A model generated the notes under the pieces. That model saw nothing but the letters and a program-made list of their open reading frames with translations. It ran no database searches and was not told where the DNA came from. Below, one piece after another: positions 35,801 to 47,202 of a stretch of 64,000 nucleotides of DNA. Position 1 is the stretch's first letter. Every line of letters starts with the position of its first letter. Position numbers and translations under genes: made by a program. The stretch comes from Anthostomella pinea (lineage: Eukaryota > Ascomycota > Sordariomycetes > Xylariales > Xylariaceae): assembly GCA_963556695.1 (NCBI GenBank), contig CAUWAG010000020.1:3844001-3908000 (forward strand). Reading direction: 5' to 3'.

Positions 35801-36891
35801 AACAGAGCTCTTCAAGCAATAGCTACAGGAGAGAAACGTGAATACTGACCTTATCATCTATTCAGATGGATCACAATTGGACGACCAAGGCACAACCCGC
35901 ACTGGATGGGGTTATACCATCAGGAAAGGCAGCAATACACAAGAAGTATACCGGGGAAAAGGCAGACTTCTCCAAACAGAAATAGCAAATACTAAAGTCC
36001 ATGGTGCTCTTCAAGGTCTTGCAGCAGCCAGGGCAATTGGACACAGAAAACAGCTATATGTCTGCCTGGACAACACGTCAGTAGTAGATGGGCTCAATGG
36101 GACTCCACCCGAGACATCACAGAACATTTTTCTACGATTTCAAGAACTTGCCACAGCACACACTCCTGGAGTGACCGTCAAGTGGATTCCTGGACACAGA
36201 GATATTGATGGCAACGAAGCTGCCGACATACTAGCAAAAGAGGGTGCCATGTTAGAAACAGACACGACAAACCTTTCTACATCTCTTGGATCAAGAGAGA
36301 TCTCAAAAGAAAGGGCAAGAAAGAGTTCAACCAATGGTGGAAAGACTAACCAGAACCTAGGTATCAAGAAGTATACTCACATATAGTAACTGAAAGAGAC
36401 CTTATATCTTTTAAGAGGAGTACTTTACACAGACTTCTAGCAGCCAGATCTGGACATGGCGACTTTGCCAGATATCATGAACACTTTGGGCATACAGACT
36501 TGAATAATCACTGTAGCTATGGTGAGAAGAAAACACCACAACAAAAAATTTTTTGTAAGAGGCTGGGGAAAAACCGGCTGCTGCCTAGGTACTTGCCTAG
36601 GACAGCTTGTTTACAATACTTAGGGGAGAGGAGCACAGAATGGACAAAATTCGTGGAGAAGAGCAAGTTCTTTTCAACAATCTGCCCCCGATAGATAGCT
36701 TTTTTTGAAGGACCAGATGGATGACCCCAAGGTCATACCGCCGCAACAACGGGGATGGGCCCGTGAGCGGGACTGACTGTACTTATTATCTTGAGACCTC
36801 CACAACCCTGCGATACAGAGGCTCTGGGAGGCGTGGTTTGCACTACTGAGGAGCTACCCCGCACGTTAAATACAATCAATCAATCAATCAA
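32867..36891 (+). mobile_element. Tad-like non-LTR retrotransposon (LINE), ORF2 interrupted, 5' end missing
   Basis: 4025 bp flanked by a perfect 13-bp duplication TACCGTAGCTACC (32854-32866 and 36892-36904) and ending in (CAAT)n. ORF2 can be followed from 33003. The endonuclease part (ADIILMQEPWVG, then GDFNAGDTSWDS and TSDHETLRI) is interrupted by a stop at about 33296. The reverse transcriptase covers YRPISLLSCLGKGLERLI, TADVKGAFDAA, GLPQGSPAS and the catalytic FGYADDLA, ending at a stop near 35093. The thumb region continues at 35142-35630. An RNase H domain at 35838-36386 keeps IYSDGSQ and GHRDIDGNEAADILAKEG. Only a stub of an ORF1-like frame precedes ORF2, so the copy is 5'-truncated. 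It cannot encode an intact ORF2. Confidence 0.9.
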
Positions 36892-37163
36892 TACCGTAGC
36901 TACCCTCCAGGGTCCAACTCCATACAGAGCATCCACTGAGCATGGGTTCAGCAGGCGGGTCACATGACGTCGAAGAACCGCTCGGCCACCTCTGAGGATA
37001 TCGACGGCGCACAGTTACGGGCAGTCTGCAGACAGCTCGGCGTCCGGGTGTCTTTCGACAGGATGCTCTCTTCCTACAGGTCTAGAATATATGATTAGCG
37101 GATCCTCAGGCTAGGGGGGTATGGGTCTGTAGACCATCACATTCACAGAAAGTCATTTAGTTG

Positions 37164-37284
37164 GAGCTCTATCATTATAACCTTGCAGATAATATCAGAT
37201 CAGGACTTTGCGTATTTTTAACAGGCAAAGTTCGGACCCAAAAGGTCTCCGACTCTGCGTCACGTTGAACCGCTAACCGTTACC
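37164..37284 (+). repeat. Diverged direct repeat, copy 1
   Basis: About 120 bp from GAGCTCTATCATTATAACC to the GAACCGCTAACCGTTAC region matches 37334-37462 with many substitutions and small gaps. Both lie just upstream of the HtrL-like gene. Confidence 0.5.
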
Positions 37285-37333
37285 ATCATATGATGCTAAC
37301 TAATAATACATACCGAGATGTGACCATGGAGTA

Positions 37334-37462
37334 AAGCTCTATATAATACTGTAGATCATTATTGACCAGATCGAGTGGCGATGTATATCTTGGCGTATTG
37401 TTGGGAGGCAAAGTACAGACCTGAAAGTCCCCCATGACGCAGAACCGCTGACCATTAGTTAC
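37334..37462 (+). repeat. Diverged direct repeat, copy 2
   Basis: Aligns with 37164-37284 through shared blocks such as GCTCTAT, CGTATT, GGCAAAGT and GAACCGCT. It ends about 20 bp before the first possible ATG (37486) of the next gene, so it may be part of its promoter or 5' UTR. Confidence 0.5.
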
Positions 37463-37578
37463 TCTCCTGGACACTTGTATAATATATGAACCTTCATTCC
37501 ATACCTCATGAGATGCAAACTGGATTCTTTAGCTCTTTAAGTGACATTTCAGAATTCAGAAAGCCAGCTCTACCAGTC

Positions 37579-39029
37579 ATGACCGTCAGTATCAAGACAG
37601 TTTGCGTACTGGCCTTGGGCTTGTTCCCAATCGACGCAGTTGGTGGCCTTATCAATATCAGAAACTCTCTTCAGCAACAGTTAGAGGATGTTTGTAACCA
37701 AGACAATCATCCGTCGATCACCGCTCTCGATAAGCCTAAGTTTCATTGGGACAACAAGGCCGACCGGCATCCACGAGACTACGTCCTGAGATTTTCGGCA
37801 CCCTACGGCCGCAAGGTCGCAGGATGGCAGCAAGACTTCTTTGACCCCGACAGTGACAACAGTCTATCGCATAATGATTACAAGAAAAAACCCCAGATCG
37901 AGGGCACGAGGCTCGATGCAGCAACAATCATCACTTTCTTTTATCCCGTCGAAGACCGTAACACCCAACGTAAACCTCTGGATTGGTACTACGACTCGTT
38001 TAAAAACCTAGCAGCGACGAAGGAACAAATCATCATTTTTGTTCCGCCTGGGGAGAAGCCGAAGATCGAGGCCATCGCCAATGAGGCGGGCAACAAATAC
38101 GTCCAGATAGTGACAGAATTTCCCACTCTCTGGGATATTCCCACCAACATAGGCAAGGAAGCCAGCTTCACGGTCAAAGAACCACTACTATTTGCCCAGT
38201 TTGACGGGTGGCAGAAATGTTATCCTGGCGCCAAGGAACCTCCGGAGTCTTTCTACGTCAAACCTCACTATATGGCCGCGTATAACGCCAAGGCATACCT
38301 CATGTACCATGCTGTCATGCTGAATCCGTTTAGCTCAAGCATATGTTCGCAGATTTCAGCATCCTGTGGACTGACAGGCCTTATGACGAGCACAACGTGG
38401 CTTGGGGCATGTTCATCGACCAATTCCTGGACGAGAACAAGCTTGCGAGGGCGCTCGAGTTGACCGAAGATACGGGGATCGTCATGGGAGAGTACGGCCT
38501 CCATCGGCAGAAGGGACCCCGGGACATCACGAACAAGTGTTGGTCGGACCCCAAGAAATACCTGTGGGACTGTTTTTCCTTTGTTTTCAACACAGCAGTT
38601 GGCAGCTCTCTCGGCATGCTGAACGTTGCCGTCCGGTTCATGAAGACCGTCGATGACATGGACGCCAACGATCTCTACACGGGTCGGGAGGAGTTCATCC
38701 TGGCGTTCCTCGCGATGCGCTACCCGAACACTATCTTCTCGGTCCCTAGAGACTACGACGCTGCCCCGGGGGTAGATTGGGCCATGGGTCCGAACGGACA
38801 AAAATCCACGTTCAAGTCAAAGCCGTACCCGCTACAGGTGGCTTTTTCGGGGTACGGAGGCTCTGCTCAAGTACCGCCGATCAACGATCCTATACAGACG
38901 ATTTTCTGTCCCAAGGGCAGCAAATATGAAACGAAAAATCCGAACTTGAAGGAAAAGGAGTCCATTGTGAAGAATGATCCGGAAGCCGCTCAGAAGGCTC
39001 CGATGGAAACGTATCAGAGCCCGGAATGA
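37579..39029 (+). pseudogene. Secreted HtrL/YibB-like protein, frameshifted
   Basis: Two adjoining frames make one protein of about 480 residues. The first (ATG 37579, or 37486) has a signal peptide (MTVSIKTVCVLALGLFPIDA). The segments TIITFFYPVEDRN, then YNAKAYLMYHAVMLNPFSSS, resemble the HtrL/YibB (PF09612-type) fold, thought to be glycosyltransferase-like. Continuation at MFADFSILWTD lies in another frame starting at 38343. No intron fits because the protein is contiguous across the junction. An AT dinucleotide in CATATG looks like a 2-bp insertion near 38340. The second part runs open to 39029 (MGEYGLHRQ, then NVAVRFMKTVDDMDANDLY). The break may be real decay or a sequence error. Family assignment is moderate; function unknown. 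Confidence 0.55.
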
Positions 39030-39322
39030 GGTCTTGCGTCAAGCGTGAGCGGGAAGCCTTTCTTCGGAGTACGAGGTGGTTGGTTTGTCTGGAGAGACAG
39101 AGTCAAGGTGTTATTTCTGGTTGATGTTGAGAAGGATTATGTGGAGTTCAATGTATTCTATTCTGGGAGTCTGCGGGTCCAGGGGTAAGATTGTTGACGG
39201 CCAAGGTCACATGACCTCGATCTTCTTAGCTCACTTCTGACCGGCGTTAACGGTGATGAGTCCTCACGCATTCAACAGTCCAACTACCTCGACAACTACT
39301 GTACTTCAACCATCGCGCGAAC

Positions 39323-39864
39323 ATGTTACCGCCATCGACAATTGCCTGGACTAGCCTCCTAGCCCTGTTCGCCTCCGTGGCACAGACGCGTACATATGTT
39401 GGCTGTTTCTCCTCGGATGCAGGTCTCGTAGACGACGGTCGATACGTGTTCCAGTCAATTGGATATTGCCATGACAAATGTGCCAGCTATGGCCGCGCAG
39501 TCTGGGGCTTAACGAACGGGACTACGTGCTTGTGCGGTGAGACGACTCCGTCGCTGCGTGATGTCGTCGAGGAGGCCAACTGCAACGTGCCCTGCGCTGG
39601 GTATGCGATGAATATTTGTACGTGAACCTATGCGGCACTGCGAGTCGCGCCACTCATTCGACCATACATTGATTAATTTGAGCAGGTGGTGGGAGAGGCT
39701 TCGTCTCCGTCTACCTTGACGAGAACAACATCCCGGACAGGCCTCCAAACCAGACGTCGACTCAATCGACCCAATCGCTTCAGTCGACAACTACGGGCGC
39801 GGCACAGCCAACGAGGTCTCCTTGCAAGCACAAGCTACCCGACACTTCTCCCGGCGATCTCTAA
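39323..39864 (+). CDS. Small secreted WSC-domain protein
   Basis: Two exons, 39323-39617 and 39686-39864, with a 68-bp intron; 157 residues in phase. Signal peptide MLPPSTIAWTSLLALFASVAQT. A single WSC domain covers about residues 24-112: YVGCFSSDAG, SIGYCHDKCASYGRAVWGL, TTCLCG, ANCNVPCAGYAMNICGG then RGFVSVY, with the expected eight cysteines. The remainder is a Ser/Thr/Gln-rich tail (TSTQSTQSLQSTTTGAAQ) without a second TM segment or GPI signal. WSC domains bind carbohydrate and occur in cell-wall sensors. This one is probably secreted or wall-associated. It is intact, although it lies between broken genes. Confidence 0.8.
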
Positions 39865-40971
39865 CCTCATCGTTGGAAATGAGTGCAAGTTGGAAGAGCT
39901 ACTGTCAGGACGAGATCCACCGACGACATGATGAGCAGCCCTCGTGCATATCGTGTGCTTCCCGGCAGATAGACATATACGCTATGTAGATACATACTTA
40001 TGATCCATACTCCATCCCTCTCAAGCAACTTGCATCCAGCTATCACTACCTCAGGGAGGTTGAGCATGTCTTTCACCGGGTTTACTTGTCAAGCCGGGTC
40101 AATTCCCTTCATACACTTGGGAGATAGCCTGCCTCTTATGGTGATCCCGGCGGTCTAGGTCTGGCACCAATATCCAAACGAGGTCAGTCGTCCAGTCGAT
40201 ACAGTGAGCATCACCGGATGGCAAGTAGATTGAATGATCTGGTAAAAGGTTCGCAGCTGTGTTTGTGTCGATTAGGGAAGTCTACGAGACGCAGCCGGCC
40301 CCGAGGGCTGATGCGGAGCCCATGAAAGTGCGGCGCCCTCATCACGCTGCAATGAGACGTCTATTTCGATTCGCGTCATGCAAGGACTGTTCAAGCCCTC
40401 TGCGACGGCTTACACAGGAGTGGAATGCTTTGCGGGACTGGCACACGAGAGTAGGCTTGTCGTGAAAAGGGTGACTCCAAGCCACATGTCGGTTGCTGAC
40501 TCGGCACCACCAATCAGGCGCTGCCTCTCATGTGTACGGCTGGGTTATCCACGCAGCACAACGCCAGTGTTGGACATCCCATCCTGCTTGGCATGCTTCT
40601 TGTGAGGCTTCTGCAGCACTGGTATGCGAGGTAATCTGCAATGCACGCTTCCATGCGCTGTTGCGGAAAGGTGGCTCGACTGTTCCGGAATCAGAGTTAC
40701 ACGATGAGTAAGTGTGCTGCAGTACACTTAACTGACGAATGCCCATTGGCCCAGATCAGGTCACGGCCATGACATTAAGCTCTTGGTACGTCCATTGGGG
40801 AGGGGTTGCTGTTGCCCTGATATTCGAGTTGAAACCAGGTATAAAACTCGAGTGTCACTCAGCAGTGGTAGGTGCCTGTCTTCACAGCTTTCTTCTCCCT
40901 CCTTTACTATTGGAATCTCCCAAGCCCCCTCGAACGCATTCGAATACCGCTGTTCCTCGATCTCGTTCAAT
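39865..40971. other. Intergenic, upstream of the OYE-type pseudogene
   Basis: No gene supported. Frames of 60-78 codons lack recognisable content. Confidence 0.4.
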
Positions 40972-42569
<1,598 letters not shown>

Positions 42570-42697
42570 ATCCTCTAGTGTCAGCAGAGAAGGTCATGGC
42601 CAATGAGATGAGCGTCGCACTCATTACGATCACTTAGTTTACCTCGCCCGGGACTTGTATGCTAAAGATGCGGCTCCTGAAACCATTCCCTCGAATG

Positions 42698-43444
42698 TCA
42701 GACGTCTTTCGGTTCCTCCTCGACACCCTCCGGCTTCTTCATGACCTGCAAGTACTTTTCCATGTCCACTGGGGATTCCTTGTGCCATTGCTTCTCGCTT
42801 TCCGCTCAGGGCACGGCGACTTCTCTTGGTATCATGTCAAGTTCAAACATCAGGACGCCGTCCTTGACTGCTCGTGCGGCCGGAGCAAGACTCTGACGCA
42901 CTTCATCCACTGCCGGAAGACTCTGGCACGGTACATGGTCTGGCCGAGGGCCCCGGCATCCCGACCGGAGCTCAGAGCCAGGCTCAAGTATCTAGACGAA
43001 CTCATGACTTCCCCACGGGAGTACATGGACCTACTCGTGGCTACCGACTTCTATGGCAGCATCTGCCCTCCTCGCTAAGGGCACACTCACTCTTTCCTTC
43101 TGTTACGGCGTCTGGGGGCTTTATCTTTTTATTTTCCTTTTTTAACGTCTCACAGGGCGCGTGAGAACCATTGCGGCATGCCGCAGCACCTACTGTAGCT
43201 CTAAGAGCACTGAACCTGGCGGTGCGCCCTGAAACTAACATTTGTGACCTCAGCCGATACTTCCCCTCACCCGGAGGAGGGGGGACACGGTGTGATCCGC
43301 CGCTTAAGTGTGGTGGCTGTCTACGGACTTGACCTGCTAGATGGACAGTGTATGTATATAGAAGACCTAGCCTATCACGCCTGAGCGGCCTCTTGGAGCC
43401 CCTGGTTGACGCCGCTACGCGGCAGTCCCCCCGGCGTTAATGCT

Positions 43445-43489
<45 letters not shown>

Positions 43490-44276
43490 TTGTGCCATTG
43501 CTTCAGCTGTTCAAAGTTGACGCAGTGTTTGTTGATGGAACTATACGATCGCAGGATGGCCGTGTCAGCAAGGTAATCAATCGTACAGAGGCGGCCCGCC
43601 GGAAATCACCCCAGGAGAAGGGGTGGCCAAACTCACAAATCTGGAAAGGGGTAATCAAAGCCTTCCTTCCAGTGCCTGGTGACCAGATTGACATTATTGC
43701 TGTTCGCCCAATCAGCCACGTCTCATGTCATTCACCGGGTGCGAAGCCTTGGTTTTTTCATACCTGCATGATATCACCTGGTATAACATGTCCATGCAAT
43801 GGTTGATGTGGATCTCGTGGTTCCTCTTCTGGTAGTTTGCGTCGGCTTGATACACAGTCAGTGAGGGCCCCGCTGTGTAGAGGCGTAATCTGCCTCGGAG
43901 TCAATAATATCAGTTGGTAAGTCATGGTACTCATGGTATATTGCTTCTCTCAACCTGTACAGTCTGTCAGTCAGCTTGTGCACCCCGATCCCGTCGCATT
44001 ACCTCCTTGGCCACCGCGATGGCCAGACGGAGCCCTGTCTCCCTTCGGTGCGTATGAGATCTTTACATACGTGTTCAAGCAGTGTAAGTTGTGGAACACA
44101 TCCAGCGCCGCCACATAAGCGTCCTCACCCAGGCTCCAGGCATCGTCCTCCAGCTTCGCGACCGAGTCTGTATACTTGCCCAGCTTTGGGATCTGCTCAC
44201 GCATGATTGGGATCGGGCGGATGAGGAACTCCAATCCTCGAAGTTTCGCTATACCGCGGTGATTTACCATGTTCAT
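42698..44276 (-). pseudogene. UstYa-like (DUF3328) oxidase gene split by a LINE insertion
   Basis: Read on the minus strand, exons carry the two HxxHC signatures of the UstYa family: VFHNLHCLN (exon ending at 44067) and HINHCMDMLYQ (exon ending at 43764). WKEGFDYPFPD and HCVNFEQLKQWH follow. The reading frame then runs into a LINE (42795-43489). Beyond it the same frame resumes at the 15-bp target duplication and ends at a stop at 42698-42700 after about 27 more codons, with the sense expected of the family's C terminus. Members catalyse oxidative cyclisation or modification in peptide secondary metabolites. The 5' end, including the usual N-terminal TM, is not resolved. A GTAAAT donor at about 44264 implies at least one more upstream exon. 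Confidence 0.75.
42795..43489 (+). mobile_element. 5'-truncated LINE inside the UstYa-like gene
   Basis: 695 bp flanked by a perfect 15-bp duplication TTGTGCCATTGCTTC (42780-42794 and 43490-43504). It has an (ACA)n tail at 43442-43489 on the plus strand. The left part keeps the end of an ORF2: a HGDFSWYHVKFKH then CSCG...HFIHC zinc-type motif, as found after RNase H in Tad/I-type elements, with a stop at 43078. The rest is a 3' UTR. It differs in sequence and tail from the LINE at 32.9-36.9 kb, so it is a second family. Confidence 0.85.
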
Positions 44277-44439
44277 GGTTGGTTGGTAACCCGCTCACGG
44301 GGAGTCGTTTCTTGAGGGCCTGCTTCCCCACCGGAACTCTCTCCCCCTTTCTCTTTTCGTATTAAGTTCAGCCACCTAATGCAGCAGCGCCTTATTTTCT
44401 GCGCATGTTCACCCGGTCCTCTCTGCACATTCCACAGCC

Positions 44440-44563
44440 GTGTACGGTATATAGCTAACTCTATCATGTTAATCTGGTAGCCGGGTTGGTACAACCTAGC
44501 GAAGTATTCTTGAGGGTATTCTTAGGCACAGCGGTTCGATTCCCCTAGCGGCTGGCAATTTCT
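44440..44563 (+). repeat. Candidate tRNA-derived SINE, copy a
   Basis: Contains an A box TAGCCGGGTTGG (44479-44490) and a B box GGTTCGATTCC (44534-44544), then CCTAGCGGCTG and a T-run. Matches 48674-48906 and 61315-61526 across the boxes. The region before it (44277-44439) and after it (to 44866) holds no gene I can support. Confidence 0.7.
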
Positions 44564-44866
44564 TTTTTGGGTCCTTCGGTTCCATATCAGCCCGAATTGC
44601 TCGCCTGCCATCATTGGTATATGGCCCAGGTTCCCAAGTCACCTTTGCGCGTTTCAGCGATACTTAATGACTTAAAGCTTCCATGAATGTGTGTATTGAA
44701 GGCCTGATCTGAACTACCATACGATCTTGCTGCTCCAACGAGCCAACCCGGCGTTTATACTCCCACACCCACGCCCACGCCGCGTCGGTCACGATTCTAA
44801 TTCCATGCCTTTTCCTCGCCCGCGGCAACCTGATGAAATGAATGAGTGGCTATCGCGATCATACAC

Positions 44867-46579
44867 TCATAGACCTATCTCTGCTGGACACGACTGAGTT
44901 CTTCTGAGGCTAATTGTGCCGTTCGCCTCTGTCCTTATGGTGACGGGGAACTGTAGACTCTTCTTGGCTTGCATTGAGTCAAAGAGCTTCAGGGCGGCCT
45001 TCTTCTGCTTCTTTGTAAACTTCCTGGTTGTCAAATTAGTTTTAGAAGGATGCCAAAGCGGGAAGATGGTCTTCTTCTTTCTTCTAAAGTGCTTCTTCTT
45101 GGTCGCTCGGGACTTCTTAGGGGTCGATTTTCTGCCATGTAGTACCGTCGAGGATGACGTCGGCTTCGAGTCGTGTTCAAAGCGGACCTTGGTTTGAAGG
45201 CACACTTTCTTCACCCACTTCTTGAACTTGAACTTCTGTAGGCGATGAACCAGGGTAATTGAGGACATGTTTCTGGTTGCGAAGGACAATTTCGGTAGCT
45301 CGGATCCGACCGAGTGACTTGCTGAGCCCTCGCCCGCAACAGACCTTCGTGAATGGTGGAGCGTTGATGTAGGCATTTTCTGGGATGTTTCGGCTTGGCT
45401 ATGCCTACGGATGGTTGTGGGGGAAGTCGAGGCGGTATCGGTACTCGGACGCAAGCGGTCTGTTGAGCCGACATTGCTGATTCTATAGCAATCGTAATCC
45501 TCAGATGTACTCGTGCGTCTAGGCCCTCTCATCGCCATATGAGAGACCTCCATTTCCGCACGAGAGCTCTGGTCATGCAGAATGGGCACCATAAAGCCGC
45601 CCAGTGGAGATGAGTTCTGGTTTCCAGGGTGTTTCTCTGGGGAAAGATCACCTCCAGAATGTGATTGCGATATTGTAGTATCCTTCATGTCTATGACCGT
45701 ACTGGAGGGAATTGTGGAGAGTCGACGCTCGTGGCCACGGTCCTCGCTATCAGCTTCATAGCCCGTATCTGAAGTCTCACCATTTGCTGGTAATCCTTCA
45801 CCAATGTTATGATCGACCCCCTGGTCCCGACCTGGCATCTCGTTTGCCGACATGTTGGGTGTGTAACAAGAACCCTGTGAAAGGTATTCACCATAGCGTG
45901 ACAAGTCGGATACCAGATGCTGGGTGTACACGGTCGGCTCTGGCGACCGACCCAGGTCATTGGGAGAACGGATACCTTCCGAGGGGTAAGACGAAGAGGC
46001 ACTGCGGACTCGGTTGAGAGAATAGGTTGACTCTATGAGTTTTGGTAGATCCTTCTCTTGGGTTTCTTCGCGGCTCTCATCCGTAGAACTAGACAAGCTG
46101 AAGGACCGGATCTTCCGGGGCTCATCCTGCTGCTGCGACGTAAGAGGTGTACGACCGAACACGCCGTGCATGGGACTCAACGGGCCCTGCAGACGATGGA
46201 CAACAGGGTCCCTTGTTGCGATGTCGGGTTTCCCTCCGTTGTTCGCTGATACGTCGTCAAGTCCACCTGGGGTTGTATCCTGTAGCTCTTGAACATGCGA
46301 AGATTTACGATTGACTATGTGGGGTACGTTCTCGGCACGAGATGCCAACGGTCGAAGCCCGTCTGGCCCGCGTCGTGTGTCTTCAAGATTCGAGTCGGCT
46401 CGACGGTTCTCAGCATTCTCGAAAAGCGCCCCGAAAGCGGCCGAAAGATCGCCTCTTCGAAGCATTCCAGGCTGGCCAATATGGATGGTGGAGGACTTGG
46501 TGGGTTGTTTCGGGTCTTCAGCGCTGGGCTTGCCACGCGCGAATGCCCTACTCGGAAGCGACCAGCGATGCAAAGACAT
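44867..46579 (-). CDS. Uncharacterised Ser-rich protein with strongly basic C terminus
   Basis: One uninterrupted ATG frame of 570 residues. The first 430 residues are polar and low in hydrophobics, with many Ser/Arg/Asp clusters (SFSLSSSTDESREETQEKD, SDTGYEADSEDRGHERRLS), suggesting a disordered, phosphorylated protein. The C-terminal 130 residues are more ordered and very basic (FKFKKWVKKVCLQTK, STPKKSRATKKKHFRRKKK, FTKKQKKAALKLFDSMQA), compatible with nuclear localisation or nucleic-acid binding. It ends SLRRTQSCPAEIGL. No named domain recognised. It is divergent from the F-box gene across 623 bp. It is intact despite lying among damaged genes. Confidence 0.65.
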   Translation of the reverse strand: MSLHRWSLPSRAFARGKPSAEDPKQPTKSSTIHIGQPGMLRRGDLSAAFGALFENAENRRADSNLEDTRRGPDGLRPLASRAENVPHIVNRKSSHVQELQDTTPGGLDDVSANNGGKPDIATRDPVVHRLQGPLSPMHGVFGRTPLTSQQQDEPRKIRSFSLSSSTDESREETQEKDLPKLIESTYSLNRVRSASSSYPSEGIRSPNDLGRSPEPTVYTQHLVSDLSRYGEYLSQGSCYTPNMSANEMPGRDQGVDHNIGEGLPANGETSDTGYEADSEDRGHERRLSTIPSSTVIDMKDTTISQSHSGGDLSPEKHPGNQNSSPLGGFMVPILHDQSSRAEMEVSHMAMRGPRRTSTSEDYDCYRISNVGSTDRLRPSTDTASTSPTTIRRHSQAETSQKMPTSTLHHSRRSVAGEGSASHSVGSELPKLSFATRNMSSITLVHRLQKFKFKKWVKKVCLQTKVRFEHDSKPTSSSTVLHGRKSTPKKSRATKKKHFRRKKKTIFPLWHPSKTNLTTRKFTKKQKKAALKLFDSMQAKKSLQFPVTIRTEANGTISLRRTQSCPAEIGL

Positions 46580-47202
46580 TGTTGAAATACCGTTCAGCGA
46601 TCATGTAGCGATGTACCTAGACTGTAGAGAACCAATGAAGGAGATGGGTTGTAGGCAGAGGGGAAAGCTATGATACACGAGCTTTGCTGTACGGATATGT
46701 GGTATGTGAGGTAATGTGTCGAGCCCAGTAAACCCAGTGCGTAGTGCATGGAATGTAGGCACCCCATGTTGTTCCTCGCCCTTGCCCCTTCTGGCCAGAC
46801 CGGATCTTGAGGAAACTGCGTAAGGAAGGTGCTATCAACAACATTGAACATTTGAACTCACAAGGACAGTCGGCAAGAGCGTCTTGAGTGCTCTGTAACT
46901 CTGTTACGCCACTTCCATCGGTCAATGCAGAGTAGCAGCACACAGCATCCCAACCACCTTCAACACTCTCCCACCAGACAGCCGGACGCTTCTCTGATCA
47001 TATTGGTACCTCTTCTTCTTAAGGGTGAAGATGTATTGGTGAGAGTTCTTGTGAGCGTTCCGTTCCATCCTTACCTAGGAACCCCGCTTTTGTATCCTCG
47101 GATTTAACTTGCTTGGAAGCAATCACGAGGCACAGCAATCACCCTCCCATCCTCTCCCTCTCGCCGTCAGAGAGCATCGTGCAACGTTAGAGGGCAACCA
47201 AA
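46580..47202. promoter_or_regulatory. Divergent intergenic region
   Basis: 623 bp between the start of the basic-tailed protein (minus) and the start of the F-box protein (plus), so it must hold both promoters. I see no diagnostic TATA or operator motif. Confidence 0.4.

Noticed and set aside
43442..43489. (ACA)n microsatellite
   Set aside because: Not an independent locus; it is the tail of the LINE, immedi­ately followed by the target duplication.
44479..44555. Possible true tRNA gene with long variable arm
   Set aside because: A and B boxes fit, but the presumed 5' and 3' acceptor strands do not pair in any of the three copies; interpreted as SINE-like.
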